Assembly: GCA_000153145.1 (NCBI GenBank)
Contig: CH672415.1
Location: 2,098,889 to 2,162,888 of the forward strand
Reading direction: 5' to 3'
DNA length: 64,000 nt
Origin: a marine actinobacterium PHSC20C1
GTDB taxonomy: Bacteria; Actinomycetota; Actinomycetes; Actinomycetales; Microbacteriaceae
Shown: positions 17,224 through 24,579 of the stretch, in pieces
How the letters are laid out: each line of letters begins with the position of its first letter
Numbering within the stretch: position 1 is the stretch's first letter
The notes under the pieces: model-generated
Told to the model about the DNA's origin: nothing
The model's input: the letters and a program-made list of their open reading frames with translations, nothing else
The model's database searches: none
Position numbers and translations under genes: made by a program

Positions 17224-18060
17224 ATGACGATTACAGACACCGAATCGACCACGCCTGCTCGCCAGGCCACCGCGAAGACCGTGCTGATGTGCCGTCCCGA
17301 CTTCTTCACCGTCAGCTACAGCATCAACCCGTGGATGAACCCGAATGACCCCACAGACACCAGCTTGGCTGTAAAGCAGTGGCAGACACTGTATGACACC
17401 TACATTGAGCTCGGTTTCGACGTGCTGCTTATCGACCCCATCGATGGTCTGCCCGACATGGTTTACGCCGCAAACGGCGGTTTCGTGATTGATGGCAAGG
17501 CGTACGGGGCTCTCTTCACTTATGACGAGCGCAAGGCTGAAGGCCCCGCGTACATGGATTGGTTTGGCGCCAACGGTTTCGACGTAGCTTCCCCCGAGAA
17601 CGTTAATGAGGGTGAGGGCGACTTCCTCCTTGTCGGCGACAACATTCTTGCCGGCATGGGATTCCGCACTTCGGTTGAAAGTCACCGCGAGTTGGCAGAA
17701 ATCTCGGGTCGCAATGTTGTCTCCCTCAACCTCATTAACCCCAGCTTTTACCACGTAGACACGGCCATCGCGAAGCTCGATGAGACCAACATCGCCTACT
17801 TGGAGAGTGCGTTTGATGAGCCCTCTCTTGAAAAACTCCGTGCGCTGTTTCCCGACGCCATTCTCGCGACTGAAGAGGATGCGGCAGTGCTCGGACTCAA
17901 CTCCTACAGCGATGGCTACAACGTGGTCATCGCCGCCCGCGCTAAAGACTTCGAGCGTCAGCTCAAGGAGCGCGGCTACAACCCCATCGGCGTCGACCTG
18001 TCGGAGCTGCTGCTGGGTGGTGGCGGCGTGAAGTGCTGCACCTTGGAACTTCGCCGCTAG
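17224..18060 (+). CDS. Amidinotransferase-fold hydrolase (dimethylargininase-like)
   Basis: A 278-residue enzyme starting at ATG 17224 (MTITDTES). The fold signatures are CRPDFFTVSYSINPWM near the start, VYAANGGFVIDGKAYG near residues 81-96, the catalytic-type His in NPSFYHVDTAIAKL near 175-188, and the C-terminal nucleophile Cys in GGGGVKCCTLEL (near residue 273). This pattern fits the guanidine-modifying group with dimethylargininase, arginine deiminase and citrulline-forming enzymes. It hydrolyses a guanidinium group with loss of ammonia or an amine. An Lrp regulator is divergent from it, which supports a catabolic role with arginine or methylated arginine. Confidence 0.85.
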   Translation: MTITDTESTTPARQATAKTVLMCRPDFFTVSYSINPWMNPNDPTDTSLAVKQWQTLYDTYIELGFDVLLIDPIDGLPDMVYAANGGFVIDGKAYGALFTYDERKAEGPAYMDWFGANGFDVASPENVNEGEGDFLLVGDNILAGMGFRTSVESHRELAEISGRNVVSLNLINPSFYHVDTAIAKLDETNIAYLESAFDEPSLEKLRALFPDAILATEEDAAVLGLNSYSDGYNVVIAARAKDFERQLKERGYNPIGVDLSELLLGGGGVKCCTLELRR

Positions 18061-18078
18061 TCAGCGCGGTACCTCTGC

Positions 18079-18097
18079 TTCGCCGCTCAGCGGCGAA
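18079..18097. repeat. Perfect 9-bp-arm palindrome after the amidinohydrolase gene
   Basis: TTCGCCGCT and AGCGGCGAA around a single central base, 19 bases after the stop codon. It can fold into a GC-rich hairpin but has no T-tract; it may help stop readthrough together with the following terminator. Confidence 0.4.
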
Positions 18098-18119
18098 CCG
18101 TGCCTCGGCACTGAACAGA

Positions 18120-18161
18120 ACGAATGGCCTGCGCCACGAGCGCGGGCCATTCGTGTTTTTT
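18120..18161 (+). terminator. Rho-independent terminator
   Basis: Stem ACGAATGGCC (18120-18129) with GGGCCATTCGT (18144-18154), loop of about 14 bases, followed by GTTTTTT. It ends transcription of the amidinohydrolase gene just before the convergent gene's stop at 18163. Confidence 0.85.
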
Positions 18162-18162
18162 G

Positions 18163-18888
18163 CTAGCGGACCGCTCGTGCTGACGTTGCCGCTGTTGCCA
18201 CCGCGGAGTCGGTGCTCGGTGCTGGACGGATGCCGCGAACCAGTAGATAGCCGACCGTCCACAGCTCGCCAACTGTCGCTGGCAACACGAGCGCATCGGC
18301 GAGGGCGGTCGGGAAGGTCGCGATTGTCGCGGCGAGCACGGTGCTGAGCACGTAGCCGATTCCGCCAGCAATGAGGATGATGCCAAGGATGCGCGGCATC
18401 CGTTTCGTGGAGATCATGAACCAGCCCATCGGAATCAGCCAGAGGCCGAAGAAGACTCCGCCGGCGGCCCAGAGCGCATCCGAGAGCGTGTAGAGCAGCG
18501 CGACAGTTCCGGCCGTGTCACCTGCCGGAGCAAGCGCCGGGGTGGTGGCCACGCTGACCGCGGTGGAAAGCATTGCTGCGCTTGCCAAGATCGCTGCGGC
18601 ATTAGCCATTCCGAAGGTTGCGACGGCGTAGGCGGCGACCGGGCGTTCGCCCCGAAAGAGGGCGTAGAAGCCGAGTGCAGCGAGGGCCTGTGTGATGACG
18701 ACGAGCAGTTCGATGCCAACGCTGAGGTGGGCGAGCCCGCTGTTCTCGAGGATGTTTGCGACTGTTGTGGTTGGATCATCCGCTCCCTGAAGCTGCGGCC
18801 GGATGACGAGAAATCCGAGTAAACCGGTCACGGCAAGGCCGAGGTAGGCGGCTCCCGTGAGTCGAGCGGTGCGGGTGGGCGAGTTCAT
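18163..18888 (-). CDS. DUF4386-type membrane protein
   Basis: A 241-residue integral membrane protein starting at ATG 18888, with GGAGG about 6 bases upstream; the GTG at 18900 would swallow that ribosome site. Six hydrophobic helices are apparent. The first is ARLTGAAYLGLAVTGLLGFL, and the pattern FGLWLIPMGWFMISTKRMPRILGIILIAGGIGY near residues 145-180 is the hallmark of DUF4386 proteins. The family function is unknown. The gene is divergent from the membrane protein/HTH pair at 18983-19638 and shares with it a symmetrical promoter region, so it is likely to be co-regulated. Confidence 0.85.
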   Translation of the reverse strand: MNSPTRTARLTGAAYLGLAVTGLLGFLVIRPQLQGADDPTTTVANILENSGLAHLSVGIELLVVITQALAALGFYALFRGERPVAAYAVATFGMANAAAILASAAMLSTAVSVATTPALAPAGDTAGTVALLYTLSDALWAAGGVFFGLWLIPMGWFMISTKRMPRILGIILIAGGIGYVLSTVLAATIATFPTALADALVLPATVGELWTVGYLLVRGIRPAPSTDSAVATAATSARAVR

Positions 18889-18904
18889 TTTTTCCTCCAC
18901 GATT

Positions 18905-18972
18905 GATGTAAAAGATTATTGACACCTGACGGTAGATCCTTCATACTCGTAATGTCAAGAATTATTTACATC
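18905..18972. promoter_or_regulatory. Overlapping divergent promoters inside a 20-bp inverted repeat
   Basis: The 20-base arms 18905-18924 and 18953-18972 match at 17 of 20 positions when one is inverted. Each arm ends in TTGACA pointing inwards. The rightward promoter is TTGACA 18919-18924, a 17-base spacer and CATACT 18942-18947. The leftward one uses the TTGACA of the right arm with TACCGT about 18 bases on. The right arm abuts the GGAGG of the gene at 18983. Confidence 0.75.
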
Positions 18973-18982
18973 GGAGGTTTTC

Positions 18983-19417
18983 GTGGTCTACGAAGAGCGA
19001 AACAAATGGTCGGCACTTATCGTCACGCTGATCACCACGATCGTCTACGTTTTCGTGGTGCTTAAGGCAGCGAACGGTGGTCCGCTCACCGCTGTCGAGT
19101 GGTGGCCGATCATGGCGTGGACCATCGGCGTCAGCATTGTCGCCACGATCGTCATTAGCGTGCTCTGGGGCATCATCGCCGGAATATTCGATCCTGATGG
19201 AGTGGGAACATCCGACCAACGCGACCGCGATATTTCCCGCATGGGTGATCGAGTCGGTCAATCCTTCATCGTGATCGGCGGACTCGGCGTCATAGTGCTG
19301 AGCGCCTTCGACGCCAACACTTTCTGGATCGCCAACACCATGTTCCTCGGCTTTGCGCTCTCGGCAATCGTTGGTGGCGTCGCCTCCGTGATCGCCTACC
19401 GCCGCGGACTCGTCTGA
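18983..19417 (+). CDS. Small integral membrane protein of an HTH-regulator pair
   Basis: A 144-residue protein with four hydrophobic helices: about residues 10-27, 43-67, 90-105 and 112-140. Start is GTG 18983 with GGAGG 5 bases upstream. It overlaps the downstream HTH gene at one base (TGATG), so the pair is coupled. Two-gene cassettes of a multi-helix membrane protein followed by a ~70-residue XRE regulator are widespread in bacteria, and their job is mostly unknown; the membrane protein may modulate the regulator. Its promoter sits in the symmetric region shared with the DUF4386 gene. Confidence 0.75.
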   Translation: MVYEERNKWSALIVTLITTIVYVFVVLKAANGGPLTAVEWWPIMAWTIGVSIVATIVISVLWGIIAGIFDPDGVGTSDQRDRDISRMGDRVGQSFIVIGGLGVIVLSAFDANTFWIANTMFLGFALSAIVGGVASVIAYRRGLV

Positions 19418-19638
19418 TGGTCAAGCCCACCAAGGTCACCAACAACATCCGGGCGCTCCGTGAAGCCGAAGGGCTGACGCAGGCAGAACTTGCCAGGCGC
19501 ATCGGGGTGACGCGTCAGACTCTCATCGCGATCGAGCAGGGCAGATACTCGCCAACCCTTGAGCTGGCATTTCAGATCTCACGAAACTTCGGCACCGGTC
19601 TCGACGACGTCTTTCACTACCCTGCAGAAGCAGAGTAG
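19417..19638 (+). CDS. XRE-family HTH regulator (short, YozG-like)
   Basis: A 73-residue protein that is almost entirely a helix-turn-helix: NIRALREAEGLTQAELARRIGVTRQTLIAIEQGRYSPTLELAFQISRNFG, residues ~8-57. It matches the short stand-alone XRE regulators of the YozG/PH0763 kind. It has no ligand domain, so it probably binds DNA as a dimer and is tuned by its operon partner or by its own level. The large inverted repeat at 18905-18972 is the obvious place for it to bind; that link is inference. Confidence 0.88.
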   Translation: MVKPTKVTNNIRALREAEGLTQAELARRIGVTRQTLIAIEQGRYSPTLELAFQISRNFGTGLDDVFHYPAEAE

Positions 19639-19660
19639 CGAGGGGCCGGGTGCGTAGCGC

Positions 19661-20101
19661 TCAGTATTCTTCGCAGATCACCACGGGGATGTCGCGGGTG
19701 GTCTTGGACTGATACCCGGCGTATCGAGAGTTCGTGGCAACGATCTGCGGCCACAGTTCGGCCTTCTCCGTAGCGTCCGCCGTGCGGGTGTGCACGTTAA
19801 GAGTGCGACCGCGGACGGTCACCTTGGCATCCGGGTTGGCCTTGAGATTGCGGTACCACTGGGGGTCGCGATCGCTGCCACCCATTGAAGCGACAAGTAC
19901 CCATTTCCCGGTGCTGTGAACAGGCGCGGTGAGCATCGTCGAACGCTGGAGGCCCGAGACCCGCCCCTTGGTGTGCAACTCGACGGCGGGCATCCGGCCA
20001 AGCGTCCACCCCAGCCGACCACCAGTCACGGTGAGTATCACGCGATGTATCCCATTCATTAGTTTCATCACGAGGTCACTGGATCGTTCGCGCCGGCTCA
20101 T
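19661..20101 (-). CDS. Nitroreductase/deazaflavin-dependent family protein (DDN-like)
   Basis: A 146-residue protein of the F420-dependent split-barrel group. GGRLGWTLGRMPAVELHTKGRVSGLQRSTML (residues ~27-57) gives the entry strands, and ASMGGSDRDPQWYRNLKANPDAKVTV (residues ~71-96) is the second family signature. It is the second such protein in the window, after 6663-7208, and is only distantly similar to it. Members reduce quinones or xenobiotic nitro compounds with reduced F420. It starts at ATG 20101, divergent from ltrA 37 bases away. Substrate unknown. Confidence 0.85.
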   Translation of the reverse strand: MSRRERSSDLVMKLMNGIHRVILTVTGGRLGWTLGRMPAVELHTKGRVSGLQRSTMLTAPVHSTGKWVLVASMGGSDRDPQWYRNLKANPDAKVTVRGRTLNVHTRTADATEKAELWPQIVATNSRYAGYQSKTTRDIPVVICEEY

Positions 20102-20138
20102 TGCCTCATTATCTCGCGACGCTGAGTAAAGTCATTTC

Positions 20139-21317
20139 ATGAACGTACTGCGCAAGCTGGTGATCGCTCGCGATATTGATGAGCCGCACCGCAAGACGAC
20201 TCCGCTTGAGTTGCTGTTCGACCTCACCTTTGTTGTCGCCGTCGCCTCCGTGGTGCGACAGCTGACTCACGCCGTTGAAGTGGGGGAGGCTGGCGACGCA
20301 ATAGGCCCGTTCCTCATGGTGTTCTTCTCTATTTGGTGGGCCTGGAACCAGTTCACGTGGTTGGCTTCCGCCTACGACACCGACGATGCGTTGTACCGAC
20401 TCTTCACGATGTTGCAGATGGGTGGAGTGCTCGTGCTTGCCGCTGGGGTGCCGATGGCGTTCGACAGCGGCAACTTTGCGGCCGTCACAATCGGCTACCT
20501 CATCCTGCGACTAGGACTGCTTGCCACCCTCTTGCGTGCGATCAAGGACGACCCCGAGACGCGTGCGACCGCCCGACGATACGCGATTGGCATCAGTATC
20601 GTTCAAGTTGGATGGCTGCTGAGGCTGCTGTTGCCGGCCGAACTCGGAATGCTGTCTTTCGTATTCTTGGTGATAGCGGAACTGGCTGTTCCACTGTGGG
20701 CGGACCGCGCTGCGGTGCTGTCGTGGCACCCGCACCACATTGCTGAGCGTTACGGAAAGTTCACAATTTTGGTGCTCGGCGAAAGCGTGCTTTCGGTAAC
20801 GATCGCGGTGCAAGAGGCTCTACAGGACGGGCTATCGTCGTCGCTCGTTATTGCGTCAGTTACGGGACTCGTCCTAGTGTTTGCGCTGTGGTGGCTGTAC
20901 TTCTCGGTGCCCGCGGCCGAGGGCCTTGAGAAAAAGCGAGAACGCTACCTGTTCTGGAACTACGGGCACTATTTCTTATACGCCGCTCTCGCAGCAGTGG
21001 GCACCGGAATTGAGATCGCTGTGCGGTCGGTGACGGATGATCTGGAGTCGAGTGAATTGATCGTCGGGTATTCGCTCGCGCTTCCTGTCGCGCTCGTCAT
21101 TTTGTTGCTGTGGTTTCTGCACGCACCGATGGTTGAGACGGTGTCGATTCCTCGTTCGGCCTCCGCAATCGCCGCCGTCATAATTCTGGCGCTTCCGTTT
21201 GCGGCTCCGCTGGTGGGAACTATTGGGGTTGCTGTTGCCGTCACAGTTGTCACCGTTGGTCTACTCGTCGTGGCAGTGCTTGCTGCCAATCGGCGAGCAG
21301 TCGACATGATGTCGTGA
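20139..21317 (+). CDS. ltrA: Low temperature requirement protein A (LtrA) family membrane protein
   Basis: A 392-residue membrane protein with about eleven hydrophobic helices. The family entry RKTTPLELLFDLTFVVAVASVVRQLTH is at residues ~18-44, and ERYGKFTILVLGESVLSV near residues 203-220 is the other diagnostic segment. The founding member was found through a Listeria insertion mutant with poor growth in the cold; the molecular function is unknown. The gene stands alone, divergent from the deazaflavin protein and convergent with the phosphoribosyltransferase, 11 bases apart, with no clear terminator between. Confidence 0.9.
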   Translation: MNVLRKLVIARDIDEPHRKTTPLELLFDLTFVVAVASVVRQLTHAVEVGEAGDAIGPFLMVFFSIWWAWNQFTWLASAYDTDDALYRLFTMLQMGGVLVLAAGVPMAFDSGNFAAVTIGYLILRLGLLATLLRAIKDDPETRATARRYAIGISIVQVGWLLRLLLPAELGMLSFVFLVIAELAVPLWADRAAVLSWHPHHIAERYGKFTILVLGESVLSVTIAVQEALQDGLSSSLVIASVTGLVLVFALWWLYFSVPAAEGLEKKRERYLFWNYGHYFLYAALAAVGTGIEIAVRSVTDDLESSELIVGYSLALPVALVILLLWFLHAPMVETVSIPRSASAIAAVIILALPFAAPLVGTIGVAVAVTVVTVGLLVVAVLAANRRAVDMMS

Positions 21318-21328
21318 GGGAAAATAGC

Positions 21329-21949
21329 TCAGGACGGGTTTAGCCAGCGCAAGACTTCGTCATCCGTAGTCTGAGTGAAGTCGGTGAACCACTGGCCGAT
21401 CGCCATGAAATGTGCGGGCCGGTGCAACGACACAAATTCGTCGATGTTATCCCCAGGGACAAAGGCGAGTGACGAGACGGGCACCGCCAGCACGACTCTA
21501 CTGGCGCCTAGCGCCCGCACTACTTGGCAGGCAGCGTGCGCGGTTGCTCCGGTCGCGATTCCGTCATCGACCACGACCGCCGTTCTGCCGTGCAGGTCGA
21601 GCGGTGGACGATCGTTGCGGAACCGCACCAACCGTCGCGCCAATTCTTTCTGCTCGCGAGCTCGCACCCGCTGCAATTGTTCGCGAGTTACGCCTAGGGA
21701 GCGAATCGTCCCCTCGTTCAACACCTCGACATTCTCCCCGATGGCACCCATCGCGAATTCGTCGTTGTACGGAACACCAAGTTTGCGGACGACGATCACG
21801 TCGAGCGGGGCATTCAGAGCGTGGGCGACCTGAGCTGCTACCGGGACTCCACCGCGGGGCAATCCCAGAACGATGGGCATTTCGGCCGTCAGATAGTCGA
21901 GTTTTGCTGCCAGCTTCTGGCCGGCATCGGAACGATCACGGAACAACAT
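21329..21949 (-). CDS. Phosphoribosyltransferase-domain protein
   Basis: A 206-residue cytosolic protein with a type I PRTase fold. VLGLPRGGVPVAAQVAHAL (residues ~32-50) leads the fold, and the PRPP loop is TAVVVDDGIATGATAHAA (near residues 123-140). The flap region IGENVEVLNEGTIRSLGVT is intermediate. This domain type is common in stress-associated actinobacterial genes and is often found next to or fused with hydrolase domains; no nucleobase specificity is known for it. It is convergent with ltrA. The upstream region faces the VOC gene at 22073. Confidence 0.85.
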   Translation of the reverse strand: MLFRDRSDAGQKLAAKLDYLTAEMPIVLGLPRGGVPVAAQVAHALNAPLDVIVVRKLGVPYNDEFAMGAIGENVEVLNEGTIRSLGVTREQLQRVRAREQKELARRLVRFRNDRPPLDLHGRTAVVVDDGIATGATAHAACQVVRALGASRVVLAVPVSSLAFVPGDNIDEFVSLHRPAHFMAIGQWFTDFTQTTDDEVLRWLNPS

Positions 21950-22015
21950 GGTTCACCTCTCCGTGATGGAAAGAATAGTTGCACCTATTTAGTGGCGGGT
22001 GTGAAATGAAGTAAT

Positions 22016-22065
22016 GGGCTACTCTCAGCGCTCTGTTTGGGGTGCCTAGCCCGTAAAGAGAGTAG
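22016..22065 (+). promoter_or_regulatory. Leader with two mutually exclusive stems before a VOC gene
   Basis: CTACTCTC (22019-22026) can pair with GAGAGTAG (22058-22065). GGGCTA (22016-22021) can instead pair with TAGCCC (22047-22052). The two stems share 22019-22021 and so exclude each other, and the first one ends at the AGGGA ribosome site of the gene at 22073. No known riboswitch class is recognised. Confidence 0.3.
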
Positions 22066-22072
22066 GGACGTC

Positions 22073-22462
22073 ATGTTTACTCCGACTAGCGCGTTTTCAG
22101 GGTTCAGTGTCGATGACATTGTCGCGGCGAAAGCTTTCTACGGTGACACTCTCGGCCTAGACATGGCCGACGATGAGATGGGATCGATTCGGATGTCGCT
22201 GCCCGGCGGCGGCAGCGTGTTTGTTTATGCGAAAGACGATCACCAGCCGGCGAGCTTCACGGTCCTCAACTTTGTCGCCGACAACGTGGAGGCCGCCGTT
22301 GACGAACTCAACGGGGCCGGGATCGTCACAAAAATCTATGATGACTCCGGCGACGATGCTGGATTCTCGACCGATGCGAAGGGCATCGCGCGCGGGCACG
22401 GGATGGAAATTGCGTGGTTCAAGGATCCTGCCGGAAACGTACTTGCAGTGTTGAACGGGTAG
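22073..22462 (+). CDS. VOC/glyoxalase-fold protein
   Basis: A 129-residue single-domain VOC protein starting at ATG 22073 with AGGGA just upstream. AFSGFSVDDIVAAKAFYGDTLGLDM is the first beta-alpha-beta unit (residues ~6-30), and the end HGMEIAWFKDPAGNVLAVLNG is the usual metal-edge strand. The family includes glyoxalase I, dioxygenases and antibiotic-binding proteins. Single VOC proteins dimerise, and their specificity cannot be read from sequence. Convergent with the deleted VOC gene that follows 7 bases later. Confidence 0.85.
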   Translation: MFTPTSAFSGFSVDDIVAAKAFYGDTLGLDMADDEMGSIRMSLPGGGSVFVYAKDDHQPASFTVLNFVADNVEAAVDELNGAGIVTKIYDDSGDDAGFSTDAKGIARGHGMEIAWFKDPAGNVLAVLNG

Positions 22463-22469
22463 TTGCTGT

Positions 22470-22652
22470 TTAGGCGTCCGGCAACCGCTGTTGAAGTGAC
22501 CACTCGTTTCCGTCGGGGTCGGCAAAGTAGACGAACCGGCCCCACGGTTGTTCATTGACGTCGTCATGAAATCCCAGCTGATCAACGTAGAACGCTTTCG
22601 CGCGATCAACATCGGTTACGGGAATGGGAACGAGTTCAATCTTCCAGTCCAT
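22470..22652 (-). pseudogene. Internally deleted VOC protein gene (60 codons)
   Basis: A 60-residue frame that joins the first ~30 residues of a VOC protein (DVDRAKAFYVDQLGFH) directly to the last ~30 (QPWGRFVYFADPDGNEWSLQQ). Complete members of this subgroup are about 130 residues, and the ~65-residue middle is missing with the frame preserved. Both ends are well conserved, so the deletion looks recent. Start and stop are intact, so a mini-protein may still be made, but it cannot build the normal fold. It lies at the left edge of the defence island. Confidence 0.7.
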
Positions 22653-22727
22653 GGCCTCTCCATTGATAGGTCGAGTCGGTATTTTCCAGCATGTTAGCGC
22701 CGACTACTGACACACCTGTGCGCCAAG

Positions 22728-23405
22728 ATGGTGTTCATGCCAGAACTTCAACGCCAGTTCACTGTGACGCTCGAGCGTGTTCTTTCAGGTGTTGCGACAG
22801 TCGCAACGGAGAGCTCGCCCGATTGGTTGAAACGCCCGGGTGAAGCAGAGATGGGCGCTCTTTGGCCACTCGCGCAGCGCGTGTATAGCAAATTGACAGA
22901 GCTTGAATTGCCGAGGGTGGCGCCGCTGCGAGAACGACGGCGAGTTGATGTGGTCCTCTCGTACGCCAGCGGGGAACGAAGGATTGTTGAATTTGACGAA
23001 CGGCAGCATTTCACTGAGGCACGATTGAGGACGCTGGAATTCTATGACCATCTTGCCCCTGTTGCATTTGAGGTGGGGCAGTGGCGTGAACGTTGCGAAA
23101 AACTGCGGGGGCGTGAAGCAGGCGGTGGGTTCGCCGCACCTAAGCCTCCGTTGTTTCCGGGCCCGGGTGGTAGGCACCGACAGCGCGCGTTTTGCGATTT
23201 CCTCGCGGATGCCCTTCCTTCTGTACATGGCTGGCTTCCGACAGTGCGGTTTCAGGATGTCGAGACTAAGAAACCGCTGTCGAGCGGTGACGCAGATAGC
23301 GCGATAGTTGAACTGTGGAGCACTAAGACCGGTGAAGTCATGGCGTCTCGCGATCGGTTGGCCAGTCTGACTGATGTCGAAGCTCGCGTCGGGCTTGGAG
23401 AGTAG
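22728..23405 (+). CDS. Unrecognised protein, possible Vsr/DUF559-like nuclease
   Basis: A 225-residue protein of no family I can name. Residues 71-96 read RRVDVVLSYASGERRIVEFDERQHFT. The spacing of Asp74, Glu88, Asp90 and the Gln93-His94 pair resembles the core of Vsr/DUF559-type PD-(D/E)XK nucleases, in which a D is followed by an E-x-D-x-x-x-H strand. The rest is basic and rich in Arg. The next gene, a GIY-YIG protein, starts two bases after its stop, so the pair is co-transcribed. Its place beside a C5 methyltransferase fits a repair or restriction role, but the call rests on a motif read by eye. Start ATG 22728 or 22737. Confidence 0.5.
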   Translation: MVFMPELQRQFTVTLERVLSGVATVATESSPDWLKRPGEAEMGALWPLAQRVYSKLTELELPRVAPLRERRRVDVVLSYASGERRIVEFDERQHFTEARLRTLEFYDHLAPVAFEVGQWRERCEKLRGREAGGGFAAPKPPLFPGPGGRHRQRAFCDFLADALPSVHGWLPTVRFQDVETKKPLSSGDADSAIVELWSTKTGEVMASRDRLASLTDVEARVGLGE

Positions 23406-23407
23406 CA

Positions 23408-24154
23408 ATGGAACAGTTCTCGCCGTTCGAATCCGAGGCGCTTGGTTACTACGTATATGTGTACACGGATCCGCGCAATGACCAGCCGTTCTACATCGGC
23501 AAGGGCACCGGGAATCGGGCTTTCGCACACTTGAAGGACTCTGGTGACTCTTCGAAGGTGGCTCGCATCGCTGAGATCCGCACGGCTGGTGTCGCGCCTC
23601 GAATTGAGGTTCTGGCGTTTGGCTTGGATGAGACGACCGCGTTCAAGGTGGAGGCTGCAGCAATTGATCTGATCGGTTTTGAGAACCTCACCAATAGGGT
23701 CGTCGGCCGTGGAGCCAAAAAATTCGGGCGAATGAGCATTGACGAGGTCCACGGAAAGCTGTTTTCTGAGCCGGTCACACAGTTTGAGCATCCGTGCGTC
23801 CTTATCAAGATCAACCACACCTATTCCGACACCACCAAGTTGGGTGCGATTGAGCTCTACGATGCCACTCGAGGAACGTGGAAGGTGAGCCTCGCCAGTG
23901 CAACAAAAGCACAGTACGCCCTTGCAGTTTTCGGAGGCACGGTGCGAGAGGTTTATGAAATTGCAGAGTGGTTGCCTGCTGGCTCGACCATGTATGCGGA
24001 TCCGGAGCGCGATGTGGGTGCGGCGACACGATACGAGTTTGTCGGTCGACTCGCCCCTGTTGCCGTGCGCAAGCTATACCGGTGGAAATCCGTTGCCCAT
24101 ATGTATAAGCCTGGCGCAGCCAACCCGATAATGTACGTTGGCCCCGCGGCCTAA
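23408..24154 (+). CDS. GIY-YIG nuclease-domain protein (LEM-3-like)
   Basis: A 248-residue protein. The N-terminal half is a GIY-YIG domain: the GIY-equivalent strand GYYVYVYTDP at residues 13-22, the YIG strand FYIGKGTGNR at 28-37 with the catalytic-type Arg37, and a following helix with the expected Glu in FKVEAAAIDLIG (about 78-89). The FYIGKGxGxR version is that of the LEM-3/Ankle1-like branch. Residues 115-248 form a second domain with no motif I recognise, perhaps for target recognition. A GGAGAG ribosome site overlaps the end of the previous gene. It converges on the orphan domain gene at 24187. Confidence 0.75.
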   Translation: MEQFSPFESEALGYYVYVYTDPRNDQPFYIGKGTGNRAFAHLKDSGDSSKVARIAEIRTAGVAPRIEVLAFGLDETTAFKVEAAAIDLIGFENLTNRVVGRGAKKFGRMSIDEVHGKLFSEPVTQFEHPCVLIKINHTYSDTTKLGAIELYDATRGTWKVSLASATKAQYALAVFGGTVREVYEIAEWLPAGSTMYADPERDVGAATRYEFVGRLAPVAVRKLYRWKSVAHMYKPGAANPIMYVGPAA

Positions 24155-24186
24155 CTCGCCACTGTTCTCATGGCGGATCGCAACGT

Positions 24187-24543
24187 TTAAAGGTTGAACC
24201 ACAGCCAGTCTTTAGGGTCGAATCTCGCGGCCGCAGCAGCGTCCAGAGCCGGGTTTGCTGTGAGAGCCTCGGATACCGCAGCCGCGAGAAGAGCTTGGGC
24301 GTTCGCTGCGGGTTTGTATCCGCGGATTGGAGTTCGGTGTGACCTAACCATGACGGCGCTGATGTTCTGAAATTTGAACTCGACCGAACCCTTCGACCTG
24401 TTGTTCAGCGATTCACGAAGTTTCGCATTCGCGTGGGATTTGACGAAAGGAATCCCTTCAATCTCGAGTTTGAGCATTGCCAGATAAGACTCGACGGCTC
24501 GGCGTACCTCGTCGTCCGACCAGACTTCGTTCTTACCTTGCAT
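24187..24543 (-). CDS. Stand-alone restriction-type N-terminal domain
   Basis: A 118-residue protein starting at ATG 24543 (GTG 24555 is an alternative). WSDDEVRRAVESYLAMLKLEIEG followed by RSKGSVEFKFQNISAVMV and GYKPAAN is the N-terminal domain seen ahead of HNH or DUF3883 modules in restriction-like proteins. Here the protein ends with DPKDWLWFNL soon after this domain and no catalytic part follows, because only 32 bases remain before the convergent gene. It may be a remnant or a working specificity or adaptor subunit. It is in line with, and 36 bases downstream of, the C5 methyltransferase. Confidence 0.65.
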   Translation of the reverse strand: MQGKNEVWSDDEVRRAVESYLAMLKLEIEGIPFVKSHANAKLRESLNNRSKGSVEFKFQNISAVMVRSHRTPIRGYKPAANAQALLAAAVSEALTANPALDAAAAARFDPKDWLWFNL

Positions 24544-24579
24544 GGATTTCCGCACTTCTCACGTCACGATCGATCTCGC

